DNA of 64,000 bases from Robbsia betulipollinis (GTDB lineage Bacteria > Pseudomonadota > Gammaproteobacteria > Burkholderiales > Burkholderiaceae), in NCBI RefSeq assembly GCF_026624755.1, contig NZ_JAPMXC010000001.1, forward strand, positions 744,001 to 808,000, written 5' to 3'. This document shows positions 1-9,695 of the stretch, one piece after another. Each line of letters begins with the position of its first letter. The first letter of the stretch is position 1. The position numbers were made by a program, and so were the translations under genes. The notes below the pieces were generated by a model. That model did not search any database. It was not told where the DNA came from and saw only the letters and a program-made list of their open reading frames with translations.

Positions 1-40
1 GCGTCGCGATATCGAAATCCGCAGGGAAGGTAATGTGCAT
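1..40 (-). CDS. Possible 5' end of a gene leaving the window
   Basis: On the minus strand an ATG at position 40 opens a frame reading MHITFPADFDIAT to the window edge, divergent from the osmC-like gene. Only 13 codons are visible, so neither the family nor the reality of the gene can be judged. An alternative ATG at 51 opens another frame with a less protein-like sequence. Confidence 0.3.
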   Translation of the reverse strand, partial: MHITFPADFDIAT

Positions 41-131
41 CGAACCCTCATGTTGTAGGGTGCGATGCTAGCGCACCTCTAGCACAATGTCAGACTTCGG
101 ACACCACGTATCCCAATTCAAGGAGAGCGAC

Positions 132-599
132 ATGGCGCACGGCGAGCACACCTACGACGTCTCGGTGCAATGGACCGGCAACCAGGGCAGCGGGACGTCG
201 GGCTATAGTCATTACGGACGCGACCATGTGATCCGCGCGGCGGGCAAGCCCGATGTGCCGGGTTCGTCGGACCCCGTGTTTCGCGGAGACGCCGGACGGT
301 GGAATCCCGAGGAACTCCTCGTCGCGGCGGCGGCGGCGTGTCACAAGCTCTGGTACCTGCACCTGTGCGCGGAGGCGGGCATCGTGGTGCTGGCTTACGT
401 CGATCATGCCATCGGCACGATGGTCGAGGGCCCGCAATCGGGCGCGTTCGCGGGCATCACCCTGCGCCCGCAGGTGACGCTGCGCGTCGGGGACGACCGC
501 GATCTGGCAGAGCGTCTGCATCATGTGGCGCATGAGAAATGCTACATCGCCAACTCGGTCAATTTCCCGATCGTCTGCGAGCCGACCAGCACGTTCTAG
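132..599 (+). CDS. OsmC family protein
   Basis: A 155-residue OsmC/Ohr-fold protein, of the family of thiol peroxidases that reduce organic hydroperoxides in the cytoplasm. The two family cysteines are visible: C70 in AAAACHKLWYLHLC and C137 in HEKCYIANSV, the expected spacing for a peroxidatic/resolving pair. The start at 132 is chosen because AAGGAG lies six bases upstream; a longer frame from 87 adds 15 residues with no family match. It stands alone, with the chemotaxis receptor gene following after 158 bases. It belongs to the general OsmC group rather than clearly to Ohr, so its substrate is unknown. Confidence 0.85.
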   Translation: MAHGEHTYDVSVQWTGNQGSGTSGYSHYGRDHVIRAAGKPDVPGSSDPVFRGDAGRWNPEELLVAAAAACHKLWYLHLCAEAGIVVLAYVDHAIGTMVEGPQSGAFAGITLRPQVTLRVGDDRDLAERLHHVAHEKCYIANSVNFPIVCEPTSTF

Positions 600-757
600 A
601 CGACCGGCCGTCACGATAAAGAACCGGGATTTCTGCGACATTTCGCCGCTTAAATACTGGCATGAAAATGCCGTTACCGATGGCACCCCTGCGGAGTGCC
701 CCAGCCGGGCATCTCACGCAGCCTGTCGTCGTATGCCCCATCATCTTTTATCGCTAC

Positions 758-2362
758 ATGAGCTTATCCATCAAAGGACGTGTCGGACTGATTTCCGGTT
801 TACTCGCCGCCGCGCTGGTGGCGGTGGGTGGCATCGGACTGTACGGATTGAGTCAGTCCAACGCGGCCCTGCAAAATACATTCAACAATCAGATGCCGGC
901 GGTACGCGAGATCGGCGATGTCTCGTTATTCACCACGCGCGAGCGTCTGACCGCGCGCAACGCGCTCGATCGGATCGGCACCAACCTCGCCGAACCGTCG
1001 ATCGCCAAGGCCCTCGCACTGCGCGAGAAAGCCGACACGGCATGGCAGCAATACATGAGCATCCGGAAATCGCCTCAATCAAAGGCGCTCGCGGACGCGA
1101 CGCAAACAAAGCGGCTGGCGGTCCAGCAGATACTCGACCAGATCTACACGGCGATGCGCGCGCAGGACCGCGCGCGCGCCGCCCAGCTCACCGACACGAC
1201 GCTGCAGCCCGCGTTCGAGGAGATGATCGGCGCCAACAACGCGCTGCAGGACTTCCTGAGAATCAAGGCCGAGAAGGGTTATCGGGACGCCATGTCCACG
1301 TTCGACATGGTGTCCATTTTCAGCATTCTGGCGCTGCTGGCGGGCATCGCCCTCGCCCTCTATTCGTGGATTTCGCTGCGGCGCGCGATCGGCCTGCCCC
1401 TGCAAGCCGCATTGGGGCATTTCGACGCCATCGCATCCGGCGATCTGCGCACGCGCATCGTGGCCTTCAGGAACGACGAAATGGGCGAGCTGATGCAGGG
1501 TCTCGAAAAAATGCAGGCGAGCCTGATCGGCACGGTCGCGTCCGTTCGTAGCGGCGGCGAATCGATCGCGACCGCCAGCCAGGAAATTGCCGCCGGCAAC
1601 AACGACCTGGCCTCGCGCACCGAGGAACAGGCAGCGTCCCTGCAGCAGACCGCCGCGAGCATGGCGGAACTGACCGGCACGGTCAAACAGAACGCCGACA
1701 ACGCGCGTCAGGCGAGCGGCCTCGCCGATGCGGCGCATGACGTCGCGCGGCAAGGCAGCGAGATCGTGGGGCAGGTGGTCGAGACGATGGCGGGCATCGA
1801 CGAAAGCTCCGGCAAGATCGCGGACATCATCGGCATCATCGAGGGCATCGCTTTCCAGACCAATATCCTGGCGCTGAACGCGGCGGTGGAAGCCGCCCGC
1901 GCAGGCGAGCAGGGACGCGGTTTCGCGGTGGTGGCGGGGGAAGTACGCTCGCTGGCGCAACGCTCTTCCGCGGCCGCGAAGGAGATCAAGGGACTGATCG
2001 ATATGTCGGGCGAGCGCGTGCGGACCGGCACCGATCTGGTCGCGCGGGCAGGCGAGACGATGACCCGGATCGGCACATCGATTCAGCGCGTGACCGATAT
2101 CATGGGCGAGATCGCCTCGGCCTCGAACGAGCAGAGCCGCGGCATCGAGCAGGTCAACCAGGCCGTGACGCAGATGGACGGCGTCACCCAGCAGAACGCA
2201 GCGCTGGTCGAGCAAGCCGCGGCGGCGGCGGGATCGCTGCAGACGCAGGCTCAGAAGTTACGCGAAGTGGTCGCGGTTTTTCAGATGGAGCAGAGTCGGG
2301 CGCATGCGTCGTCGCCGCGCCAGGGCGATCACGCAAGGCCGGCCTCGCCCGCCTTCGCGTAA
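758..2362 (+). CDS. Methyl-accepting chemotaxis protein
   Basis: A 534-residue inner-membrane chemoreceptor of Tsr/Tar architecture. It has TM1 at about residues 10-32, a periplasmic four-helix ligand-binding domain to about 185, TM2 at about 187-210, a HAMP domain to about 265, and a long cytoplasmic signalling coiled coil. The hairpin tip, which contacts CheA and CheW, carries the diagnostic [12 protein letters not shown] near residue 385. The ATG at 758 (MSLSIKGR) puts the first membrane segment at the usual place; the frame is open upstream to 662. The tail lacks an NWETF-type CheR-binding pentapeptide. No che genes are near, so it is an orphan receptor of unknown ligand. Confidence 0.9.
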   Translation: MSLSIKGRVGLISGLLAAALVAVGGIGLYGLSQSNAALQNTFNNQMPAVREIGDVSLFTTRERLTARNALDRIGTNLAEPSIAKALALREKADTAWQQYMSIRKSPQSKALADATQTKRLAVQQILDQIYTAMRAQDRARAAQLTDTTLQPAFEEMIGANNALQDFLRIKAEKGYRDAMSTFDMVSIFSILALLAGIALALYSWISLRRAIGLPLQAALGHFDAIASGDLRTRIVAFRNDEMGELMQGLEKMQASLIGTVASVRSGGESIATASQEIAAGNNDLASRTEEQAASLQQTAASMAELTGTVKQNADNARQASGLADAAHDVARQGSEIVGQVVETMAGIDESSGKIADIIGIIEGIAFQTNILALNAAVEAARAGEQGRGFAVVAGEVRSLAQRSSAAAKEIKGLIDMSGERVRTGTDLVARAGETMTRIGTSIQRVTDIMGEIASASNEQSRGIEQVNQAVTQMDGVTQQNAALVEQAAAAAGSLQTQAQKLREVVAVFQMEQSRAHASSPRQGDHARPASPAFA

Positions 2363-2384
2363 CCACGTCCCGCTCCACAGAGCA

Positions 2385-2406
2385 GTGCCGCTACCGCGCG
2401 CGGCAC
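2385..2406. terminator. Hairpin between convergent mcp and GST genes
   Basis: GTGCCGC pairs with GCGGCAC across an eight-base loop in the 73-base gap between two converging genes. There is no T tract on either side, so termination activity is a weak inference. Confidence 0.3.
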
Positions 2407-2435
2407 GGAATGCCCTCGGGTGCGGTCCCCGGCCT

Positions 2436-3134
<699 letters not shown>

Positions 3135-4070
3135 TCACGCCTGATCGGGTATCGGAACGCGATGGGTCGTATCGTGCGGGACCGACCTGCGCCACCGCAC
3201 CGTCGCGAGCAGCGAAGCGAAAACGATCATTCCACCGCCGATCCATGCCGTGGCCGATATTCTTTCGCCCAGCCACAAGCAGGCGAACAGCGCCCCGAAC
3301 GCCGGTTCGCTGCCCATCAACAACGCCACACGCGTCGGACTACTGCGCTTGATCGCATGGTTTTGAACGAAGAAGGCGAACAGTGTGCAGGCCAAAACAA
3401 GATACACCACGCTCACCCAGAAAGTCCCGTGCGTCGTGAAGGATGGAACGTGCCGCCACTGTCCCGGTGCGAACAGGAGCGCGATCGTCGTGCTGCCAAG
3501 CGCCACGACGCCGGACTGTACCGCCGTGACCGACAACGGCGGCAGCGTCGCATCCCGCATGACCCGCTTGGACACGCACACGTTCAGCGCGCGCAGTAGC
3601 GCCGCGACCAGGATCAGCGCGTCTCCCCCATGAAAGCGCCATCCGCCATCGTCGGCAAGCAGCCACGCGCCCAGCAGCGACAGCCCGGCCGCCCCGCATT
3701 CCATGCGACCCGGTCTGCGCCCCAGCAGCCGCCACTCCACCAGCGGCGTCAACACCACGCTGAGGCTGATCAGAAACGCCGCATTGGCGGCACGCGTCAG
3801 CAGCACGCCGAAGGTCTCCGCCAGAAACACCCCGAGCAACAGCCCGCCCGCGCCCAGGACGCCTCGCCACGCCCGCGCGTCGGCATGACGCAGCGGACGC
3901 AGCGCGGGCGCCAGCAGCACGAAGGTCAGGCCGAAACGCAGCGCCAGCAGGCCCAGCACGGGATAGACCGCGAGGGCACCTTTGACCACCCCATAGCTGC
4001 TTCCCCAGACCATCGCGACGGCGAGCAGCAGGACATCGGACAGTAGCGGCAGACGGTTTTGCTTCGACAT
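3135..4070 (-). CDS. EamA/DMT family transporter
   Basis: A 311-residue inner-membrane protein made of two EamA repeats, giving about ten hydrophobic segments. It opens with the typical VAMVWGSSYGVVKG signature, and the second half ends with a short basic tail. Family members export metabolites, amino acids or drugs; the substrate here cannot be read. The ATG at 4070 is preferred over an upstream ATG at 4112 because the membrane segments then begin at the usual distance. The gene is divergent from the LysR gene at 4194, an arrangement in which the regulator often controls the exporter. Confidence 0.85.
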   Translation of the reverse strand: MSKQNRLPLLSDVLLLAVAMVWGSSYGVVKGALAVYPVLGLLALRFGLTFVLLAPALRPLRHADARAWRGVLGAGGLLLGVFLAETFGVLLTRAANAAFLISLSVVLTPLVEWRLLGRRPGRMECGAAGLSLLGAWLLADDGGWRFHGGDALILVAALLRALNVCVSKRVMRDATLPPLSVTAVQSGVVALGSTTIALLFAPGQWRHVPSFTTHGTFWVSVVYLVLACTLFAFFVQNHAIKRSSPTRVALLMGSEPAFGALFACLWLGERISATAWIGGGMIVFASLLATVRWRRSVPHDTTHRVPIPDQA

Positions 4071-4193
4071 GGCGATTTCCGGTAGACATGTCCGCATTGT
4101 CGGGCAATGCACGTGCGGCGATAATCACGCAACCGTGCACAGGATTTATGCGATGGATGCATCAATTTTTTCTCTTTTTTCGTGATACGACCC

Positions 4194-5132
4194 ATGACGC
4201 CAACGGAACGCTTCGCGCTGTTCCCCGACATGGCCGTCTTCGCCCGCGTGGTCGAGGCCGGCAACTTCTCGATGGCCGCGCGTCAGCTCGGCACGACACC
4301 CTCCACCGTCAGTCGGCAGATCAAACGCCTGGAAGACGCCCTGGGCACGCGTTTGCTCGAGCGTTCGACGCGCAAGGTGCGCGTGACGGAATCCGGAGAA
4401 CTCGTCGCGCGCCACTGTCGTGACATGGTCGGCGCGGCATCGGCCGCCATCGACGCGGCTGGCGCGCTCGCCGGCCGGCCGCAGGGAAAAGTCCGCATCA
4501 GCGCGCCGACCGCGTTCGCGAAAACCGTCATCCATCCCCTCGTCCCGGGTTTTTTACAGACCTATGCGGACGTCGACCTGCAATTGCGTTATGCGGATGA
4601 GGACGTCGATCCGCTAGATGACGACATCGACCTGGTCATCCGCCTGACGGACCACCCGCCTCCCGGACTGGCCGGGCGACGGCTCGGGTCGGTACGCTGG
4701 CTGCTCTGCGCCGCGCCGGCCTATCTCCAGGCACGCGGCACGCCGGATCACCCGCGGGCCCTGGTCGGCCATGACTGCCTGTACCTGGGCGAAACCGCCG
4801 ACGACCATCGCTGGCGGTTTCGTCGTGGCAAGGAAACGCACACGGTCGAGGTACGTGGGCGGTATGTCGCCAATCATGCGGGCGCGCGACTCGACGCCGC
4901 GCAACAAGGGTTCGGTATCGCGAACCTGCCGGAATTCACCGCGGCAGGGGCCTTACAGCGCGGGGAACTGGTGACGGTGCTGGGCGACTGGGAACTGGCG
5001 GCGCGCGCGTACGTGGGCGCGATATGGCTGCTGTATTCGCCCAATCGATTTTTGCCGCCGAAGGTGCGGGTGTTGATCGATTATCTCGTCGCGCGCATGG
5101 GCGGTGATGCCGATCGCCTGGGCTTTGCGTAA
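4194..5132 (+). CDS. LysR family transcriptional regulator
   Basis: A 312-residue LysR-type regulator. The winged helix-turn-helix occupies about residues 10-70 (FARVVEAGNFSMAARQLG then TVSRQIKRLE), followed by the periplasmic-binding-like effector domain. The body resembles the CrgA/DsdC-like LysR group. An ATG at 4194 is used; GTG at 4182 would add four residues. It is divergent from a DMT exporter gene and only 14 bases upstream of the class D beta-lactamase gene on the same strand. It could therefore regulate either or both neighbours, but the inducer is unknown. Confidence 0.9.
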   Translation: MTPTERFALFPDMAVFARVVEAGNFSMAARQLGTTPSTVSRQIKRLEDALGTRLLERSTRKVRVTESGELVARHCRDMVGAASAAIDAAGALAGRPQGKVRISAPTAFAKTVIHPLVPGFLQTYADVDLQLRYADEDVDPLDDDIDLVIRLTDHPPPGLAGRRLGSVRWLLCAAPAYLQARGTPDHPRALVGHDCLYLGETADDHRWRFRRGKETHTVEVRGRYVANHAGARLDAAQQGFGIANLPEFTAAGALQRGELVTVLGDWELAARAYVGAIWLLYSPNRFLPPKVRVLIDYLVARMGGDADRLGFA

Positions 5133-5146
5133 CGCAAGGAGAGGAT

Positions 5147-5968
5147 GTGCACAACGGTAAACGACGTTTCGTCTCGATATTTCTGGCTGGCTGCTGCATC
5201 ACGTCGGCGGCCTCCGCCCACACCATTTGCATGGTGGTCGCCGACGCTGGCACCGGCAGGCTGCTGCTGCGCGAAGGCGACTGCACCAGCCGTTTTACGC
5301 CCGCCTCCACGTTCAAGATCGCGCTCAGTCTCATGGGCTACGATGCGGGCTTTCTCAAGGATGAACATACCCCGGTGTTGCCTTTTCAAGCCGGTTACCC
5401 CGATTGGGGCGGCGCCGCGTGGCGGCAGCCGACCGATCCGACGCGCTGGCTAGCGTATTCGGTCGTCTGGTACTCACAGCAGGTGACACGCTTCCTCGGG
5501 ATGAAGCGTTTCGCGGACTATACCGGGGCCTTCCACTATGGCAACGCCGACGTGTCCGGGGATGCCAGGCATGACGGACTGACCCATGCCTGGATCGATT
5601 CGTCGTTGCTGATATCACCGCTGGAACAAGTGGATTTTCTCCAAAATCTGGTGAATCGGACGCTGCCGGTGAGTGCTCACGCATTCGACATGACCACCCG
5701 GATCACCGAGGTAGCGCGCCTGCCTGGCGGTTGGGATGTCCATGGCAAGACCGGCACCGGCTTTCCGCGGAAAGCCGACGGCACGGATGACGAGGCACAT
5801 GGCTGGGGCTGGTTCGTCGGCTGGGCATCGAAAGACGACCGGACGCTGGTGTTCGCGCGGCTGATTCAGGACGACGCGTCGCGTCCGGGTGAGTTGCCGG
5901 CGGGCGGCCGTGCGCGCGCGGCATTTTTGAGCGAATTCGCCACGTCGTTCGCGCCGTTGGGCCGATGA
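5147..5968 (+). CDS. bla: Class D (OXA-type) beta-lactamase
   Basis: A 273-residue serine beta-lactamase that hydrolyses beta-lactams in the periplasm. All class D landmarks are present: STFK with the active Ser at 54 and the carboxylatable Lys at 57, SVV at 105-107, YGN at 131-133, the WID...EQVDFL segment, KTG at 201-203 and a WFVGW motif. The start is GTG at 5147, with AAGGAGAGG directly upstream; the ATG at 5145 is in another frame. The export signal holds a perfect lipobox, LAGC with Cys16, as well as a possible signal peptidase I site after AASA, so it may be a lipoprotein. It lies 14 bases after a lysR gene and probably shares its transcript. The spectrum cannot be predicted. Confidence 0.93.
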   Translation: MHNGKRRFVSIFLAGCCITSAASAHTICMVVADAGTGRLLLREGDCTSRFTPASTFKIALSLMGYDAGFLKDEHTPVLPFQAGYPDWGGAAWRQPTDPTRWLAYSVVWYSQQVTRFLGMKRFADYTGAFHYGNADVSGDARHDGLTHAWIDSSLLISPLEQVDFLQNLVNRTLPVSAHAFDMTTRITEVARLPGGWDVHGKTGTGFPRKADGTDDEAHGWGWFVGWASKDDRTLVFARLIQDDASRPGELPAGGRARAAFLSEFATSFAPLGR

Positions 5969-6003
5969 GGCGGCGGCGTTTCCCTTGCCGCGTCGATCCC
6001 CGG

Positions 6004-6579
6004 CTATAGCGGCGCGGCGGACAGCATGCCGGACGCCCGCACGAACTTGCCTGCGCCCAGGTGATGAATCGTATGCAGGTCGCCATTCGACTCGTCGACG
6101 TTCCAATGGCCGTTTTCGAAGATCCGCGTATCCGCGGCGGCTGCCACGACCTCGCCGAAGCAGGTGTCGTACGCCTCCTCGGTATGCGGCTCGCGAATCA
6201 ATCGGCATTCCAGCCAGGCCGCGCAACCCGTCTCGATGACCGGTACGCCCAGCACCGGACCAGATGCCGCGACAATGCCATAACGTGCGAATTTATCGAC
6301 GGTCCTGCCGCTGCTGCTGCCTACCGCAAAAGTAAGATCGACCGCCGCGACGCCGGGAATGCAGATGCCGAACATGCCGCTTGCGGTCATCAATTCCCTT
6401 GTGAACGTCTGCTTGTCGATGACGATGGCGATACGCGGCGGCGTGAATTCGACCGGCATCGACCACGCGGCAGCCATCACGTTGCGGCGGGCGCCGTCGG
6501 CGCTTGTCACCAGGACGGTTGGGCCGTGGTTGAGAAGGCGGCTGGCGTGTTCGAGGGCGACGGTTTTGAAGTGGGTCAT
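6004..6579 (-). CDS. Flavin reductase domain protein
   Basis: A 191-residue protein of the flavin reductase-like (FMN-binding split barrel) family. It begins with a short lead followed by GPTVLVTSADGARRNVMAAAW, the usual flavin-binding N-terminal strand, and has a central FGICIPG segment. Members bind FMN and either supply reduced flavin to a monooxygenase or act as stand-alone flavoproteins. No oxygenase gene is adjacent, so the partner is unknown. It converges on the beta-lactamase gene 35 bases away. It is the last native-looking gene before the AT-rich boundary of the island. Confidence 0.8.
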   Translation of the reverse strand: MTHFKTVALEHASRLLNHGPTVLVTSADGARRNVMAAAWSMPVEFTPPRIAIVIDKQTFTRELMTASGMFGICIPGVAAVDLTFAVGSSSGRTVDKFARYGIVAASGPVLGVPVIETGCAAWLECRLIREPHTEEAYDTCFGEVVAAAADTRIFENGHWNVDESNGDLHTIHHLGAGKFVRASGMLSAAPL

Positions 6580-7235
6580 GGTGGGTTGGGGGTATTCGGG
6601 ATGGAAAGGCGAGGGACATGATCGCGAACGCGCGATTCGTGAATACGCAGAGAGTTTGATCGCTTTATGGATTTTGCCTCAATAGGCGGATATCCGTTGG
6701 CGGTCGCGGCAGAACGGTGACGCTAAGCATCGGTACGTGGTCGGTTGGCGTGACCCGCTGGTTATGGGTTGCAACGGAGACACGTTGTGATGCTGAATTC
6801 AGGTGACTGCGGGGCTTGTCGTTGGTTTGATATTTCGTGCACTATATAATTAATAATTCGTTATGTTTGGTTTTTTTATAAAACGAGATTTCATTGTTTG
6901 AGATATATTAAGTTATTGATTTTTATTTTTTTTTTAAAATATGGTCGCGGAAGTTGGGAGAATTAGACTTGCGATAATAAGAATTATCATAAGTGGTAGG
7001 TGATCGAAAACTGTTAAGATGAGCGCAAAAGCAGGGAAAAATGCGGCGGCCGCCGTTTAGGCGGTTGAGCTTGGCGTGTCGAGACGGGCGCGGCCCGTCG
7101 CCTGGCCCGCGATGCCATGGAAAGCAGGTCGGAGTAGGTCACCTTTCGCCCGCGCTCGCACCCCGCAGAAGCACCGTTTGCCAGCTACACCGCCCAACGT
7201 TCTTCACGCCGAATCTGTTCATTCAGCCCAACACC
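6580..7235. other. 656-bp intergenic region with AT-rich core
   Basis: No convincing gene is seen here. From about 6830 to 7025 the sequence is strongly AT-rich, with long T runs near 6872 and 6925 and motifs such as TATATAATTAATAATT, against a background of roughly two-thirds GC. It sits between native sequence and the recombinase gene, so it probably marks the left side of acquired DNA and may hold the recombinase promoter or an attachment site. No repeat copy was found by eye. Confidence 0.5.
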
Positions 7236-9107
7236 ATGACGCACGTTTCGCCGGCGGCCCCCCGTGCCCTCAGCCTGGCCCATTTTGCCTTCTATCGTGC
7301 CTACCTCGAGGGCCCGGTGGCCCTGGATCTGCCGGTTCTCGCCGATCTCTATCTGAATTCGGGAAAGGATCCGCGTAAGGTGCGGGCACTGCTGCGCTGG
7401 CTCCAGGATGAACTGGCCGCCGCTGCCCGGCGTACCGGCGATCGCGAAGCCGTTCGGCTTCTGCGTTTGCCAAAGTCGCTTGGTGCTGCTGCCGATCCGG
7501 TGAACATGCCATCGTTGGATGAGTTTCGCGAAACCGTCGATGTCGACGGTGTGTACAGCGAGGAGGAACTGCGCGCTCTATATATAAAGCAGTATCCGAA
7601 CGCGGTACAAACGCGGCAGGAACGCCGAGGGGTACGTCTCCATACGCGGCGCTTGGACGCGCTGCGACGGCTGCAAACGGCAGTCGTCGAGGCGCCGCAA
7701 CTCTCACACGCGCTTTCCGGCTGGTTTGAGCCGGCAATTGCCGCGCGGTTGGAGGCGGCGGGGGCGTTTTCGCTGCAGCAGCTGGTCGACGTGCTCAATG
7801 GTTTCGGTGAGCGCTGGTACCGGCACGTCAAAGGACTCGGACGGGAAGGGGCAGGGCGGATCGTGCGATGGGTGGAAGCCAATCGCACCACGCTCGGACC
7901 CTTGTCAGTGCGGGTGACGCAACCGCTGCGCAGCGTCTCGCGCAAGCTCCTCTATGCCGAACGCTCCGCGGTGAGCGATATTGCGCCCTTGGAAGCGATG
8001 ACTATGCCAGCGACGCTCGACGGCAGCGCCGGTACCAACCGCGCGCCCCACGATCGCAACCAAACCGGCGCCCATGACGACCTGGCCGCGATTCACGCCT
8101 GGCTGAAATTGTACGATCCGGCATCCCACACCTGGCGCGCGTATCGCACGCAGTCCGAGCGGATTTTGCTCTGGGCGGTCCTCGAACAGGGAAAGCCATT
8201 GTCGTCGCTGGATGTCTCGGACATTGCGGCTTATCGGGCTTTTCTGAGTAATATACCGGTCAACTGGATTGGTGCCCGCCGCACGCCGCGGTGGTCAACG
8301 CATTGGCGGCCATTTGCAGGTCAACTATCACCATCGAGCCGAGCGAGCGCGCATGCCGTTCTGCAAGCTTTTTTCCAGTGGCTGACGGACATGCGCTATC
8401 TGGACTTCAATGCCTGGACAGGTGTGCGGAAGTCGGCCGAAGAGAAAGAGGCCGGCCGCATCAAGGCTCATCATGCATTGACCCGCGCCCAATGTGACCA
8501 TTTACTGGCTTATGTCGAGCGCACTGCTGGAACCGCCACCGGCGAGCGGGCGCGCTTCATCTTGATGTTGGGAATGGCAACCGGCCTGCGTTTATCGGAA
8601 ATGTGTTCTGCCACTTTGGGAGGACTGCATCCGCGGTGGGTCGATGACCAACTCGGCACTGCTTGGACATTAAGCGTGATCGGTAAGCGCGCGAAGCGCC
8701 GAACGGTTCCGATGACCCGCATCATGATGGAAGCGCTACGATGTTATCTTCGTGCGCGAGGGTTAAACGAGTCGCCTGAAGAGAACGAGCCTGAAACGCC
8801 TTTGATTGGCCGCTTAGAAAACGAAGCGCTGACGGCGCTGGCAAGTCCAGCGCTGGCGTTGGCTTTCAAGAAAATCTTCGAGGGCGCAGCGGGCGATCTC
8901 GTCGAGAGCGATCCGCATGCTGCCGCGCGCATTGGCCGTGCTTCCACGCATTGGCTACGACACACCTTCGGGACTCAGGCGATCGAGGCGGGGATTCCGC
9001 TCGATATCGTCCAGGAAAATCTTGGGCATGCATCGCCGGCAACGACTTCCATCTACGTCACAACTGAGCTCGATCGACGTATCCGCGCGCTCGAAAGTAT
9101 GGGGTAA
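7236..9107 (+). CDS. Tyrosine recombinase / phage-type integrase
   Basis: A 623-residue site-specific recombinase. The C-terminal catalytic domain (about 400-623) shows Arg in ATGLRLSE (near 452), the box II HWLRHTFG (near 570) and the nucleophile Tyr in TSIYVTT (near 606), so the R-H-R-Y set looks intact. A core-binding domain precedes it at about 290-390. The first about 300 residues are an extra region opening with YLNSGKDPRKVRALLRWLQ; this looks like the DUF3701-type N-terminal domain of large burkholderial integrases (from memory, not searched). The ATG at 7236 is preferred to 7041 because the added residues look non-coding. It is the only mobility enzyme in the island that appears intact. 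Confidence 0.88.
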   Translation: MTHVSPAAPRALSLAHFAFYRAYLEGPVALDLPVLADLYLNSGKDPRKVRALLRWLQDELAAAARRTGDREAVRLLRLPKSLGAAADPVNMPSLDEFRETVDVDGVYSEEELRALYIKQYPNAVQTRQERRGVRLHTRRLDALRRLQTAVVEAPQLSHALSGWFEPAIAARLEAAGAFSLQQLVDVLNGFGERWYRHVKGLGREGAGRIVRWVEANRTTLGPLSVRVTQPLRSVSRKLLYAERSAVSDIAPLEAMTMPATLDGSAGTNRAPHDRNQTGAHDDLAAIHAWLKLYDPASHTWRAYRTQSERILLWAVLEQGKPLSSLDVSDIAAYRAFLSNIPVNWIGARRTPRWSTHWRPFAGQLSPSSRASAHAVLQAFFQWLTDMRYLDFNAWTGVRKSAEEKEAGRIKAHHALTRAQCDHLLAYVERTAGTATGERARFILMLGMATGLRLSEMCSATLGGLHPRWVDDQLGTAWTLSVIGKRAKRRTVPMTRIMMEALRCYLRARGLNESPEENEPETPLIGRLENEALTALASPALALAFKKIFEGAAGDLVESDPHAAARIGRASTHWLRHTFGTQAIEAGIPLDIVQENLGHASPATTSIYVTTELDRRIRALESMG

Positions 9108-9278
9108 AGGCCCAATTTTTGGAAAATTCTATCTGGAACATCCATTAATTTTCGGGTGGTTACCATCCGCTACGATACTGAACTCCCGAAAAAGTTCATA
9201 ACACGCTCTAGTTAGAGTACGCTTGGTTACAAGACTTTCGGTCTTATGAAAGTTGCCCTTTGAAGAACAGGAGTAATT

Positions 9279-9695
9279 ATGCAACGAGACGACGAACGGT
9301 TAGTCATGTTCTTTGATATAAAGGTTACAACATATACGTCTCTGGGACGGGCCGGGAAGCTCATGGGCCTAAAAGCACACACACTTGCCGATCTCTTCAA
9401 AATTGTCAAAAAATTGAGAGCGGCGGACGACCTTCTTTCCATGAAGAATCGTAAAAGTACGGAGCTGTGCTATCTCGCGGATCTTCGGTTTGAAGAGTTA
9501 GAATTTTTGATTTTGCTGATCAACCGATCAGACAAAGCTGCTCCCAATTTAGTATTGTCGGATCCGATGAGAAGGGAAAGGCGAGAGATCATTAAGCGAA
9601 GAGACGAAGGTGCAGATTTTTCTGCCCACATGACGATCAGTCTTGCGCCGGTTGCGCCTCAAACGGCGGTCTCAACAGTCAAGTGCAACGGTTAG
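9279..9695 (+). CDS. Unknown small protein, 3' end altered by IS30 remnant
   Basis: A 138-residue protein that I do not recognise. A ribosome site (CAGGAG, five bases before ATG) and lower GC than its neighbours support a real, horizontally acquired gene. It starts MQRDDERLVMFFDIKVTTY, is mixed alpha/beta to about residue 90, then becomes basic and helical (RRERREIIKRRDEG). It has no signal peptide or membrane segment. The last roughly ten codons (PQTAVSTVKCNG) coincide with what looks like the terminal sequence of the adjoining IS30-family remnant. The original C-terminus has probably been replaced, and the gene may be defective. It lies 171 bases after the recombinase gene. Confidence 0.55.
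   Translation: MQRDDERLVMFFDIKVTTYTSLGRAGKLMGLKAHTLADLFKIVKKLRAADDLLSMKNRKSTELCYLADLRFEELEFLILLINRSDKAAPNLVLSDPMRRERREIIKRRDEGADFSAHMTISLAPVAPQTAVSTVKCNG

Noticed and set aside
7041-7235. 65-residue N-terminal extension of the recombinase
   Set aside because: It has no ribosome site and an Arg/Pro-rich composition typical of non-coding GC-rich DNA. The family-like sequence starts after the ATG at 7236.
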